Of a stretch of 64,000 nucleotides of DNA, positions 34,738-42,794 are shown piece by piece. This stretch comes from Emticicia aquatilis. GTDB taxonomy: Bacteria > Bacteroidota > Bacteroidia > Cytophagales > Spirosomataceae. The notes under the pieces were generated by a model. That model saw only the letters and a list, made by a program, of their open reading frames with translations. It searched no databases and was not told the DNA's origin. Both the position numbers and the translations under genes were made by a program. Positions within the stretch are counted from its first letter, which is position 1. Each line of letters begins with the position of its first letter. The stretch covers positions 62,001 to 126,000 of the forward strand of contig NZ_BMKK01000013.1 of NCBI RefSeq assembly GCF_014644295.1, in the 5' to 3' direction.

Positions 34738-35307
34738 TTAATTAAAATCCCAGATTCGCTTAGGTGTTATGCAGTAATCCATTTTCACATCAAACTCATC
34801 GACATCGCTGATTTCGTCAACAGGTTCAAAAATCGAAAGACCGATTTTCATGACATCGGGACGGCATTCGGCCAAAAATCGGTCGTAATAACCTTTTCCG
34901 TAGCCAACTCGATAGCCTTTTTTATCGAAGCAAAGTAAAGGAATCAATACTAAGTCGATGCTTGATGCTTGATGATGGATGTTGGATATTGGTTCTGGAA
35001 TTTTCCATTTATTTTCTTCAAAAACTGTATCTTTCGTGAGTAAGTAATGACTCATTGTACCATCTTCGTGGCTTTTCGGAATGACAATATTTGTGGCAAA
35101 GTCTTTTTGTAGTGTATTGATAATGAGCCAAGTATCTATCTCATTATTGCGTTTGATGGGCAAGAAAGTATGAATCGTGGCATAGGCATGTACAGGAATA
35201 CTTCTAAAAAACCAGTCGTGTATTTTTCTCGAAAAGCCCTCAACTTCCATTTCGGTGAGGGCTTTTCGTTTCTGAAGATATTCTTTTCTTAAATCCTGTT
35301 TCTGCAT
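34738..35307 (-). CDS. 5-formyltetrahydrofolate cyclo-ligase
   Basis: Cytoplasmic ATP-dependent enzyme converting 5-formyl-THF to 5,10-methenyl-THF in folate recycling. At 189 residues it has normal length. Markers are KRNNEIDTWLII, MSHYLLTKDTVFEENKWKIPEP and the C-terminal ATP-binding GYRVGYGKGYYDRFLAECR. One segment, SNIHHQASSIDL, is encoded by a low-complexity run of ATCCAACATCC-like words near 34957-34991. It lies just before the conserved IDLVLIP strand and keeps the frame. Confidence 0.92.
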   Translation of the reverse strand: MQKQDLRKEYLQKRKALTEMEVEGFSRKIHDWFFRSIPVHAYATIHTFLPIKRNNEIDTWLIINTLQKDFATNIVIPKSHEDGTMSHYLLTKDTVFEENKWKIPEPISNIHHQASSIDLVLIPLLCFDKKGYRVGYGKGYYDRFLAECRPDVMKIGLSIFEPVDEISDVDEFDVKMDYCITPKRIWDFN

Positions 35308-35315
35308 ATTTAATA

Positions 35316-35366
35316 TTTAGTCCAAATTTTATGCCGTGGTCTGTGGGCTATCGACCATGGACTAAA
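35316..35366. repeat. GTCCAC/GTCGAC repeat family (copy 2)
   Basis: Flanked by TTTAGTCCA and TGGACTAAA and containing GTGGTCTGTGGGCTATCGACCATGG-like words. It overlaps the stop codon of the cupin gene. An imperfect hairpin can form. Confidence 0.6.
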
Positions 35367-36207
35367 CCAACACTTCATTGGCATTTTCAATGGCTTTGCG
35401 TTCTTTCCATTGTTTCCACGACTCACCCGCCAGCTTGGTCATGCCTTTATCAATAAATGTATGCCTTACCACATTCCAGCCACCACGAGCGGTTGTAAAG
35501 ATAGAATCATTTGCTCGAAGTGCCAAACTAAACCCACCATCGACATACTTAATATAATGCCACCATAACGACGGAATAAATAGCGTTTCGCCATGACCAA
35601 AAGTTGCCTCATAACCTTCCAAGTTTTTCATGGCAGGATAACGCTCGTAGTCAGGGTTTAGCGGATTTACGTGAGATTGTACCGTAAACGGGTGTTGGTA
35701 AAGGTTCGCACTCTTATCTGGTGCAAAAAGAATTGCTTGCTTGCGAGTTTGAAACTGCGTCAGGAATACATTTGAGCAGTCCATGTCATAATGCAGATTC
35801 ACGACCGAATTTTGCCCCCCAAAAAACATAAATTTATAGCTTTTCAAGAAGCCATCCATGATTGTCGGGAAACGAATATCATTGGCTAACTCTGGCACAA
35901 TCTTAAAAATATCGAACAAGAATATACGTAAGTCGGTAGGCCCTTGCTCAATCAGCGTTAAATATTCGCCAAAAGGCATAGTTTTGGCCGCTTGAAAGTA
36001 ATTTTTGGTATCGTGAATATGATTATCAAACAAGGGAACTTCGATATGCCCATAATTTTTGCGTAACCAATCGAAAGTCCATTTATCAAGGGCAGGCCAA
36101 TCCTTCACCAAATCAGTAAAAATGACAGGTTTTTTTGGTTTCAAATAGTTTTCGATGAATTCTTCACGACTGAGATTGCTGCGTCGCTCAATTGGTAATA
36201 GTTTCAT
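35362..36207 (-). CDS. Cupin-8 Fe(II)/2-oxoglutarate oxygenase (JmjC-like)
   Basis: Predicted cytoplasmic dioxygenase of the cupin-8/HIF1AN-like clan, 281 residues. The iron ligands can be placed: HxD at H139 and D141 in VVNLHYDMDCSN and the distal histidine H217 in IPSLWWHYIK, giving the HxD...H triad. Family sequence also includes KPVIFTDLVKDWPAL near residue 30. The substrate is unknown; relatives hydroxylate ribosomal proteins, tRNA or histone-like proteins. It stands alone, with no partner genes. Confidence 0.85.
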   Translation of the reverse strand: MKLLPIERRSNLSREEFIENYLKPKKPVIFTDLVKDWPALDKWTFDWLRKNYGHIEVPLFDNHIHDTKNYFQAAKTMPFGEYLTLIEQGPTDLRIFLFDIFKIVPELANDIRFPTIMDGFLKSYKFMFFGGQNSVVNLHYDMDCSNVFLTQFQTRKQAILFAPDKSANLYQHPFTVQSHVNPLNPDYERYPAMKNLEGYEATFGHGETLFIPSLWWHYIKYVDGGFSLALRANDSIFTTARGGWNVVRHTFIDKGMTKLAGESWKQWKERKAIENANEVLV

Positions 36208-36367
36208 AATGTGTATTGATAAAGTTTGTGTTTTATATACTTAGTTAAATGACAATACAAAGAGGATTTTCCCCTAAAACGTCTCCAAATAAAATTTGGT
36301 TTCCCAACAAATATCTTCTCACTAAATTATGTTTTTCTTCATAGAAAATCTTGGTAAAACAAATTTT

Positions 36368-36393
36368 ATATTAGTATGCTTGCATACTAATAT
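36368..36393. promoter_or_regulatory. Operator-like palindrome over the -33 element of the thioesterase gene
   Basis: Perfect 12-bp inverted repeat, ATATTAGTATGC and GCATACTAATAT, separated by TT. The -33 TTG of the promoter lies at its centre, so a bound regulator should block polymerase. A shorter copy with the same core is at 36418-36431. Confidence 0.75.
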
Positions 36394-36409
36394 CTTTCAT
36401 GTATATTTG
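36380..36409 (+). promoter_or_regulatory. Bacteroidota-type promoter of the DUF4442 gene
   Basis: TTG at 36380-36382, a 19-bp spacer, then TATATTTG at 36402-36409. This is a full match to the phylum consensus, 58 bp upstream of the ATG. Confidence 0.7.
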
Positions 36410-36417
36410 CCTTGAAA

Positions 36418-36431
36418 TTATGCTTGCATAA
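36418..36431. promoter_or_regulatory. Second operator-like palindrome, near the transcription start
   Basis: TTATGC and GCATAA around TT; the core TATGCTTGCATA is identical to that of 36368-36393. It lies 10-20 bp downstream of the -7 element. Confidence 0.6.
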
Positions 36432-36466
36432 CAATATTAGGCTTTACATTCAAAGAATATTATTTA

Positions 36467-36958
36467 ATGGAGTACAACAATAATCTCAATCGAACTTTGG
36501 CAAAATTGCAGTCATTTCCTGCGTTTATACGTGGTTTTATGCGAGATTTTGCCATCGGTCGATTCGTAAAGTTTGTTGGTACGGCAGGCATACATTTCGA
36601 GAAAATGACTTGTAATGAAGTCGCAGTAACACTTCCAAATAGAAACAAAGTACAAAACCACATTGGGCAAATTCATGCCGCTGCAACCACACTTTTGGCC
36701 GAAACGGCTTCTGGAATGGTAGTTGGCATGAACATTCCCGATGATAAACTTCCGCTGATGAAAAATCTATCGGTGAAGTTTATCAAACGAAGTCAGGGGC
36801 AACAACGTGCCGTGGCAATTCTAACCGATGAGCAAATAAAACAAATCAGAGAAACTGACAAAGGAGAAGTGAATGTTACGGTAAAAGTGACCGACGAAAC
36901 GGAAGAAGAAGTGGTTATAACAGAAATGATTTGGGCCTGGATTTTGAAGAAAAAATGA
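36467..36958 (+). CDS. DUF4442 / hotdog-fold thioesterase-like protein
   Basis: A 163-residue protein of the DUF4442 family, related to the PaaI/YiiD hotdog thioesterases. The conserved core is VTLPNRNKVQNHIGQIHAAATTLLAETASGMVVG, with an acidic/polar active-site region, and a C-terminal strand AVAILTDEQIKQIRE. It probably acts on a CoA or ACP thioester in the cytoplasm. The paired palindromes at its promoter suggest regulation by a homodimeric repressor, plausibly of the MarR or TetR type. The nearby fadN and fadA genes make a fatty-acid link attractive, but those genes lack the motif. Confidence 0.75.
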   Translation: MEYNNNLNRTLAKLQSFPAFIRGFMRDFAIGRFVKFVGTAGIHFEKMTCNEVAVTLPNRNKVQNHIGQIHAAATTLLAETASGMVVGMNIPDDKLPLMKNLSVKFIKRSQGQQRAVAILTDEQIKQIRETDKGEVNVTVKVTDETEEEVVITEMIWAWILKKK

Positions 36959-36964
36959 GTTTGA

Positions 36965-37061
36965 GTTGACAGTCAACGGACGGTCGTTGATTGTAATTGT
37001 TTCTTGAAAAAATGTAAAATTTAAAAAAAACTATGGACAGTGGTCTATTGAACATCGACTA
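36965..37061. repeat. GTCCAC/GTCGAC repeat family (copy 3, two fragments)
   Basis: Fragment one (36965-36990) reads GTTGACAGTCAACGGACGG; fragment two (37031-37061) reads CTATGGACAGTGGTCTATTG and ends ATCGACTAAAA. Both recall the 2173 copy. They lie between two plus-strand genes. Confidence 0.5.
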
Positions 37062-37066
37062 AAAAT

Positions 37067-37384
37067 ATGATTTCAGCGGAAGAGAATTTTCAGAATGAGT
37101 TTTTAAGACCGATTTTGAAAGAACAAAATGAGTTACTAATTGCAGTTTTTAAGCAATATTTGGTCAAACATAAAGTTGTATTTGAAAGATATTCGCCCGA
37201 AGACCAAGCTAATTACATCGAAAATACCATCAAAAAAGACGCACAATTACGCAATTATTTTGTTGGAATGATAATTGGGAAACTTTCAGTTGAGCAATAT
37301 AAAGATTATACTTCGCTGGAAACTGAGTTAAATCGAAGAATAATCACGATGCTTGTGAAAAGATTACAGAGTCAGATGATTTAG
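37067..37384 (+). CDS. Small conserved Bacteroidota protein
   Basis: A 105-residue soluble helical protein: SAEENFQNEFLRPILKEQNELLIAVFKQYL, then YIENTIKKDAQLRNYFVGMIIGKLSVEQY and LNRRIITMLVKRLQSQ. From memory this matches a family often auto-named 'glyoxalase' in databases, although it has none of the metal ligands of that fold; I do not use the name. Two bases separate its stop from the ATG of the IS200-type gene, so the two are probably co-transcribed, though the pairing is likely accidental. Confidence 0.75.
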   Translation: MISAEENFQNEFLRPILKEQNELLIAVFKQYLVKHKVVFERYSPEDQANYIENTIKKDAQLRNYFVGMIIGKLSVEQYKDYTSLETELNRRIITMLVKRLQSQMI

Positions 37385-37386
37385 AA

Positions 37387-37854
37387 ATGGCAAATACTTT
37401 TACTCAACTTCATATTCAATTAATCTTTGCAGTTCAGAATCGAACGAGTTTAATTGATAAGTATTGGAAAGATAGACTATATGCCTACATGACCGGAATT
37501 ATTCAGAATAATGGTCATAAATTATTGATTATTAACGGAATGCCAGACCATGTTCATGTTTTAATAGGTTTTCGTACAACACAAGCTTTATCGGAATTAG
37601 TCCAAGTTGTCAAGCGAGATTCATCAAAGTGGATAAACGAAAATAAACTCGTTAGAGGTAAATTTTCTTGGCAAGAAGGTTTTGCGGCTTTTTCTTACAG
37701 TCATTCACATTTACAAAATGTAGTTGAATACATCAAAAACCAAGAAGAGCATCATAGGAAATTAACTTTTTTAGAAGAATATAAGTCATTTTTAAAAAAG
37801 TTTGAAATCGAATTTGACGAAAAATATATTTTCAAAGAAATTCAAGACGAATAA
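37387..37854 (+). CDS. IS200-type Y1 transposase
   Basis: HUH single-strand transposase, 155 residues. The metal-binding motif is H55-V-H57 in GMPDHVHVLIGF, the nucleophile is Y115 in NVVEYIKNQEEHH, and the family-typical GKFSWQEGFAAFSYS lies between. The frame appears intact. It is followed by a large nested palindrome at 37859-38016, and half of a related element lies 24 kb away (62123-62194). There is no TnpB gene. A role in moving or maintaining that repeat family is inferred from position only. Confidence 0.9.
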   Translation: MANTFTQLHIQLIFAVQNRTSLIDKYWKDRLYAYMTGIIQNNGHKLLIINGMPDHVHVLIGFRTTQALSELVQVVKRDSSKWINENKLVRGKFSWQEGFAAFSYSHSHLQNVVEYIKNQEEHHRKLTFLEEYKSFLKKFEIEFDEKYIFKEIQDE

Positions 37855-37858
37855 AAAT

Positions 37859-38016
37859 CATCCCAGCGGGATGCAAAATTGGTAGAAAATCAATCAGCCC
37901 AAATAAATCCCATGCCGTAGGTATGGAACAATATACTGAGAACTGTTTCATACCTACGGCATGAGAACTTTTCTAATATTTACCTTTCTACCAATGTTTA
38001 ATCCCTCTGGGATTTA
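37859..38016. repeat. Nested palindrome after the IS200-type gene
   Basis: Mirror-image layout of small palindromes: CATCCC-AGC-GGGATG, TTGGTAGAAA, CATGCCGTAGGTATG, a short loop region, CATACCTACGGCATG, TTTCTACCAA, then ATCCC-TCT-GGGAT. The whole can fold into one long hairpin with hairpins at its base. It fills nearly all the space before fadN. Confidence 0.85.
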
Positions 38017-38053
38017 AAAGCAACATTAAACGAAACATTACAAACACAAAACC

Positions 38054-40462
38054 ATGAATCGTAGTATCAAAAAAGTAGTTGTTTTGGGTGCGGGCATTAT
38101 GGGAAGCCGTATTGCGTTGCACTTTGCTAATATCGGAGTGGAGGTGCTACTCCTCGACATGGTTCCGAAAGAACCAAACGACGCCGAAAAAGCCAAAGGA
38201 CTTGACACCGCTCATCCAGCCGTGCGAAATCGTATCGTAAGCGAACTTTTCCAAGCTGCTGTAAAGGCAAGTCCTTCGCCAATTTTTAGTCAGAAATCAC
38301 TGAGCCGAGTAAAACTGGGCAATTTCGATGACGATATGCCAAAAATCGCTGCCTACGATTGGATTATCGAGGTAGTTGTTGAGCGTCTCGACATCAAGAA
38401 AATTATCTACGAAAAAGTTGAGAAATTCCGTAAGCCAGGTACACTTATCACCTCAAATACTTCGGGTATTCCGATTCATTTGATGGCAGAAGGCCGCTCA
38501 GAAGATTTCCAAAAACATTTCTGCGGTACTCACTTCTTTAATCCACCACGTTATTTACGTTTGTTGGAAATCATCCCAACTGATAAAACTGATAAATCGG
38601 TGGTTGATTTCTTGATGCACTACGGCGATTTATACCTCGGTAAAACCACAGTTTTATGTAAAGATACTCCTGCATTTATTGCCAACCGTTTGGGAATTTA
38701 TGCGATGGTTCAAACCATCAGAGTGGCCGAAGAAATGGGTTTAACCGTTGAAGAAGTTGATAAATTGACAAGTACAGTAGTTGGTCGACCAAAATCGGGT
38801 ACTTTCCGCTTGTCAGATGTGGTTGGTTTGGATACAACTGTGAATGTTTGTAATAACCTAATCAATGTTTTAGAAACCGACGAATCGAAAGATGCCTTTA
38901 TTTTGCCACCGACAATGGCCAAATTAATGGAAAACAAATGGCTCGGAGATAAAACAGGTCAAGGTTTTTATAAGAAAACAAAAGACGAAAAAGGAAAAAC
39001 GCTAATTCTTGCTTTAGATTTGAAGAGTTTTGAATATAAACCTTCAGAAAAAGTAAAATTTGCTACGCTTGAAAGCACCAAAAGTATAGACGATTTGAAA
39101 AAACGTTTCTCGGTTCTTTTGGCAGGAAAAGACAAAGCAGGTGAATTTTACCGCAAAACTTTTGCCGATGGATTCCGCTACGCTACCAACCGTATTCCAG
39201 AAATTTCGGACGAATTATATAGAATAGATGCCGCTATTTGCTCAGGTTTTGGCTGGCAAATGGGTATGTTTGAAACTTGGGATGCCATTGGGGTTCGTCC
39301 GATGATAAAAATCATGGAAGATTTAGACCTCAAACCAGCGGCTTGGGTTTATGAAATGTTGGAATCAGGCAATGAGACTTTCTATAAAGTTGAAGCAGGG
39401 AAACGTAAATATTACGATATTCCGAGCAAATCATACAAAGTAATTCCAGGAACAGAATCGTTCATTATTTTGGATAACCTCCGCCAAACCAACGTCATTT
39501 GGAAAAACGCAGGTTCAACAATCTTCGATTTGGGCGATGGCATTGCAGGCGTAGAATTCCACTCAAAAATGAATACTTTCGGAGCAGAAGTGGTTGAAGG
39601 CTTGAATAAAGCGTATGCCATTGCTGAGAAAGATTTCAGAGGTTTGGTTGTTGGAAATGATTCAAACGAGGCGTTTTCAGCGGGTGCAAACTTGGCGATG
39701 TTATTTATGTTTGCCATCGAGCAAGAATACGATGAAATCAATATGATGATTGCACAATTCCAGCAAACAATGATGCGTGCGAGATATTCGTCAATTCCAG
39801 TCGTAACGGCAGCTCATAGCTTGGCTTTGGGTGGCGGTTGCGAGTTAAATCTTCATGCCGATAAGGTTGTGGCTCATACTGAAACCTACATGGGCTTAGT
39901 TGAATTAGGAGTTGGTTTGATTCCAGCAGGTGGCGGAACGAAAGAAATGGCACTTCGTTGCTCAGATGCCTACAAAACTGGCGACCCAGAACTAAACGTG
40001 CTTCAAAATGCCTTTATGAATATTGCCCAAGCGAAAGTTTCGACTTCTGCACAAGAGGCTTTTGATATGGGTTATTTGAAAAACGACAGAGATAAAATTG
40101 TATTGAATCGTAGTCGTTTGATTGCTGAAGCAAAAGAAGAGGCCATCAAATTGGCTGAAGACGGTTATACTCAGCCAAAACAACGCACCGATATTAAGGT
40201 ACAAGGAAAAGCAGGTATTGCTCTTTTCAAGGCGGGTATCACGGGTATGTTGATGGGTAAATACATCACCGAACACGATGCGAAAATTGCCGATAAATTG
40301 GCCTACGTAATTTCGGGTGGAGATTTGAGTTATCCGCAAATGGTTACTGAGCAATATTTATTGGATTTGGAAAGAGAGGCATTCTTATCGCTTTGTGGTG
40401 AAAAGAAAACTATGGAGAGAATGCAAGGACTTTTGAGTGGTGGTAAGCCGCCTCGTAATTAA
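38054..40462 (+). CDS. fadN: FadN-type 3-hydroxyacyl-CoA dehydrogenase / enoyl-CoA hydratase
   Basis: Cytoplasmic bifunctional beta-oxidation enzyme of 802 residues. The N-terminal half is a hydroxyacyl-CoA dehydrogenase: NAD loop VVLGAGIMGSRIALHF (residues 9-24), GTHFFNPPRYLRLLEI and the C-terminal lobe. The C-terminal part is a crotonase domain with HSLALGGGCELNLHADKVV and LGVGLIPAGGGTKEMAL. This order is the reverse of E. coli FadB and matches Bacillus FadN. The thiolase partner is at 41401, but an unrelated gene lies between them. No SD-like sequence precedes the ATG. Confidence 0.93.
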   Translation: MNRSIKKVVVLGAGIMGSRIALHFANIGVEVLLLDMVPKEPNDAEKAKGLDTAHPAVRNRIVSELFQAAVKASPSPIFSQKSLSRVKLGNFDDDMPKIAAYDWIIEVVVERLDIKKIIYEKVEKFRKPGTLITSNTSGIPIHLMAEGRSEDFQKHFCGTHFFNPPRYLRLLEIIPTDKTDKSVVDFLMHYGDLYLGKTTVLCKDTPAFIANRLGIYAMVQTIRVAEEMGLTVEEVDKLTSTVVGRPKSGTFRLSDVVGLDTTVNVCNNLINVLETDESKDAFILPPTMAKLMENKWLGDKTGQGFYKKTKDEKGKTLILALDLKSFEYKPSEKVKFATLESTKSIDDLKKRFSVLLAGKDKAGEFYRKTFADGFRYATNRIPEISDELYRIDAAICSGFGWQMGMFETWDAIGVRPMIKIMEDLDLKPAAWVYEMLESGNETFYKVEAGKRKYYDIPSKSYKVIPGTESFIILDNLRQTNVIWKNAGSTIFDLGDGIAGVEFHSKMNTFGAEVVEGLNKAYAIAEKDFRGLVVGNDSNEAFSAGANLAMLFMFAIEQEYDEINMMIAQFQQTMMRARYSSIPVVTAAHSLALGGGCELNLHADKVVAHTETYMGLVELGVGLIPAGGGTKEMALRCSDAYKTGDPELNVLQNAFMNIAQAKVSTSAQEAFDMGYLKNDRDKIVLNRSRLIAEAKEEAIKLAEDGYTQPKQRTDIKVQGKAGIALFKAGITGMLMGKYITEHDAKIADKLAYVISGGDLSYPQMVTEQYLLDLEREAFLSLCGEKKTMERMQGLLSGGKPPRN

Positions 40463-40480
40463 CAGAGATAAAATGATGTA

Positions 40481-41332
40481 ATGAAAGACTTAAGACCATT
40501 AATATACATATTATTAATTCCACTTGGCATCGTAAGTGTACTTTTTATAATAACTCTTTTCGCTCTTGCTATGTCAAACTATGAGCCTGTTAAGGAGCTA
40601 TTTAGCATGACTGGTACTATTGGAGATACGTTAGGTGGAATTACAACTTGTTTAGTTAGTGGTCTTACTCTGTATTACATCATCACAACTTTTAAAGACC
40701 AAAGTTCAATAAATCAACATTCAAGAAGTAGTAATAATTTTAGTATAAACTATGAATTACTGAGAAGGATTGAACAAGAGATAGAAAAACTTCAATTTGA
40801 ATATTTTAATCGCTCTCAATGGGGTTTAAGCTCAATACCTTTCTTTAATGAATGGATTATGATGTCGAATTTAACAAGAGCAGGTTCTTATGGAAATTTA
40901 ATAGCATATGATTTTTGGAATAGATTAAATGACAATGAATTTAAATACTTTTCTAAAATCATTGAAATTTTAAATAAACTAGAATACTGGGCAGAAAATC
41001 TTAACAAATTCCAATTGGAAAATGAGCATAAAGAATTCTTATTTAAAGAGTTTTATAGCATTTTCAATCCATTTTTTTACGAACAAAAAGCAGTAATAAA
41101 TAAATTCTATTTTATGAAAGGATTTCTATCAGGAGAGGAAAATTTTAATCACAATGTAAATCTGTGGTTTAGTAAGTTATTAGAAAACCAAAAAATAATG
41201 GAAAATTTACTAAAAATGGGAGTTATTCAAGATGGCGAAGGGAGTGATAGTTCAAATTATAGTCTAAAATTTGATTTTAATTCATCTTCTTTACCGTTCA
41301 AAATAGATAAGTCAATATTTGATAAAATTTAA
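40481..41332 (+). CDS. AbiC-like membrane protein (possible phage-defence gene)
   Basis: A 283-residue protein with two N-terminal transmembrane helices (residues 8-32 and 45-70) and a long cytoplasmic helical domain. The segment GTIGDTLGGITTCLVSGLTLYYII resembles the G-x-x-GD-x-x-GG loop of the putative abortive-infection (putAbiC, PF16872) family, in which a membrane anchor carries a helical effector domain. The DNA is visibly more AT-rich than the flanking fad genes (many AAATTT and TTTATA runs), and it interrupts the fadN-fadA pair, both signs of acquisition. Eighteen bases separate it from fadN. The family call is from pattern memory only. Confidence 0.6.
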   Translation: MKDLRPLIYILLIPLGIVSVLFIITLFALAMSNYEPVKELFSMTGTIGDTLGGITTCLVSGLTLYYIITTFKDQSSINQHSRSSNNFSINYELLRRIEQEIEKLQFEYFNRSQWGLSSIPFFNEWIMMSNLTRAGSYGNLIAYDFWNRLNDNEFKYFSKIIEILNKLEYWAENLNKFQLENEHKEFLFKEFYSIFNPFFYEQKAVINKFYFMKGFLSGEENFNHNVNLWFSKLLENQKIMENLLKMGVIQDGEGSDSSNYSLKFDFNSSSLPFKIDKSIFDKI

Positions 41333-41400
41333 TCGACTATTAGTCAATATTCCTGGACGACATTTTAAGGTGTTTCAAAAGGGCTAAAAATAACACAAAC

Positions 41401-42576
41401 ATGAACGCATATATAGTAGCTGGCTACCGCAGTGCAGTCGGCAAAGCACCCAAAGGAGTTTTTCGCTTTACTCGCCCCGATGATTTGGCGGCTGACGTAA
41501 TCAAGCACCTCATGGCACAAGTGCCAAACCTCGACCCTGCTCGTGTTGATGACCTCATCGTAGGAAATGCAGTTCCCGAAGCTGAGCAAGGTATGCAAAT
41601 GGCTCGTTATATTTCGCTATTGTCGCTGGGCAAGAGTGTAGCGGGCGTAACCGTAAACCGTTATTGTGGTTCTGGTGTCGAAACCATCGCAATGGCTGCG
41701 GCAAAAATTAGTGCAGGTATGGCTGATTGTATCGTGGCAGGTGGAACAGAGTCAATGTCGATGGTGCCAACAACTGGTTGGAAAATGGCATTGAACTATG
41801 GATTAGCTTCGCACCATCCAGACTATTACATCGGAATGGGACTTACGGCCGAACAAGTGGCACAACAATTCAACATCGGTCGTGAAGAGCAAGATATTTT
41901 CTCTTACAATTCGCACCAAAAAGCATTGGCTGCTCAAGCGGCTGGCAAATTCGATGCTGAAATTGTGCCAATTACAGTAAAAGAAACCTATTTCGACGAA
42001 GCCACTGGCAAGAAGAAAAACAAAGAATATACAGTAACCAAAGACGAAGGCCCACGTGCCGATACAAGCGTTGAGGCTTTGGCAAAACTTCGTCCAGTTT
42101 TCTCGATGGGTGGAAGTATAACGGCTGGTAACTCTTCTCAAACTTCTGATGGGGCGGCTTTCGTAATCGTGATGTCAGAAAGAATGGTAAATGAATTGGG
42201 CTTAAAACCAATCGCTCGCATGATGGCCTATGCTTCGGCGGGTGTAGAACCACGCATCATGGGTATTGGACCAGTAGCAGCTATTCCGATTGCTTTGAAA
42301 CAAGCAGGTTTGAAACAAGATGATATTGATATTATTGAACTAAACGAAGCATTTGCTGCTCAGTCTTTGGCGGTTATCAAAGAATTAGGCTTAGATATGA
42401 GCAAAATCAATCCAAATGGTGGTGCAATTGCCCTCGGTCATGCTCTCGGTTCAACTGGTGGACGTTTGACAGTTCAGGTTTTGAACGAACTTCGTCGCCA
42501 AAACAAAAAATATGGTATGGTTACGGCCTGCGTTGGCGGTGGCCAAGGTGTAGCGGGGATTTATGAGTTGTTGTAA
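41401..42576 (+). CDS. fadA: Acetyl-CoA C-acyltransferase (3-ketoacyl-CoA thiolase)
   Basis: Cytoplasmic thiolase completing each beta-oxidation round by cleaving 3-ketoacyl-CoA. It has 391 residues. The acyl-cysteine is C89 in [23 protein letters not shown], the histidine in [14 protein letters not shown] and the second cysteine in [13 protein letters not shown] complete the active site. The start at 41401 is the only sensible ATG. Together with fadN it forms the core of a fatty-acid degradation unit; acyl-CoA dehydrogenase and ligase genes are outside the window. It ends at a C-rich repeat and a strong terminator. Confidence 0.95.
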   Translation: MNAYIVAGYRSAVGKAPKGVFRFTRPDDLAADVIKHLMAQVPNLDPARVDDLIVGNAVPEAEQGMQMARYISLLSLGKSVAGVTVNRYCGSGVETIAMAAAKISAGMADCIVAGGTESMSMVPTTGWKMALNYGLASHHPDYYIGMGLTAEQVAQQFNIGREEQDIFSYNSHQKALAAQAAGKFDAEIVPITVKETYFDEATGKKKNKEYTVTKDEGPRADTSVEALAKLRPVFSMGGSITAGNSSQTSDGAAFVIVMSERMVNELGLKPIARMMAYASAGVEPRIMGIGPVAAIPIALKQAGLKQDDIDIIELNEAFAAQSLAVIKELGLDMSKINPNGGAIALGHALGSTGGRLTVQVLNELRRQNKKYGMVTACVGGGQGVAGIYELL

Positions 42577-42582
42577 AACAGC

Positions 42583-42704
42583 CACCCCTAACCCCTAAAG
42601 GGGAATTTCTGATTCTCTACAATTTTTTAAAGAGGTCTTGTTTCACTTGAAACAAGACCTCTTTTTGTTTCATCAAATAAAAATCCCCCTTTAGGGGTTA
42701 GGGG
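42583..42704. repeat. Inverted CCCCTAACCCC repeat bracketing a terminator
   Basis: CACCCCTAACCCCTAAAGGG at the left and AAATCCCCCTTTAGGGGTTA at the right are inverted copies of one unit about 80 bp apart, with the fadA terminator between them. Related to the C-rich palindromes at 29865 and 33421. Confidence 0.75.
42629..42664. terminator. Terminator after the thiolase gene
   Basis: Perfect 16-bp stem AAAGAGGTCTTGTTTC and GAAACAAGACCTCTTT with loop ACTT, followed by T. Confidence 0.9.
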
Positions 42705-42720
42705 TTTATTTTAAAATTCC

Positions 42721-42728
42721 TACATTTG
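42721..42728 (+). promoter_or_regulatory. TAnnTTTG -7 element upstream of the ThuA gene
   Basis: TACATTTG about 67 bp before the ATG at 42795; no convincing TTG is at the -33 distance. Confidence 0.4.
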
Positions 42729-42794
42729 CTTTCAATAAGTGTTTTTTTGACACTAAAAATTTTCTTCTTTATTCAATCTTTTATAATCAAAACT

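Noticed and set aside
37067-37384. Glyoxalase
   Set aside because: The name is attached to similar proteins in databases, but no glyoxalase metal ligands or fold pattern are visible in this 105-residue helical protein.
37859-38016. CRISPR-like array downstream of the IS200-type gene
   Set aside because: The units are inverted, not directly repeated, and there are no spacers of uniform length or cas genes.
40481-41332. A multi-gene defence island around the AbiC-like gene
   Set aside because: Both neighbours are clear beta-oxidation enzymes and no restriction, toxin or integrase gene is adjacent.
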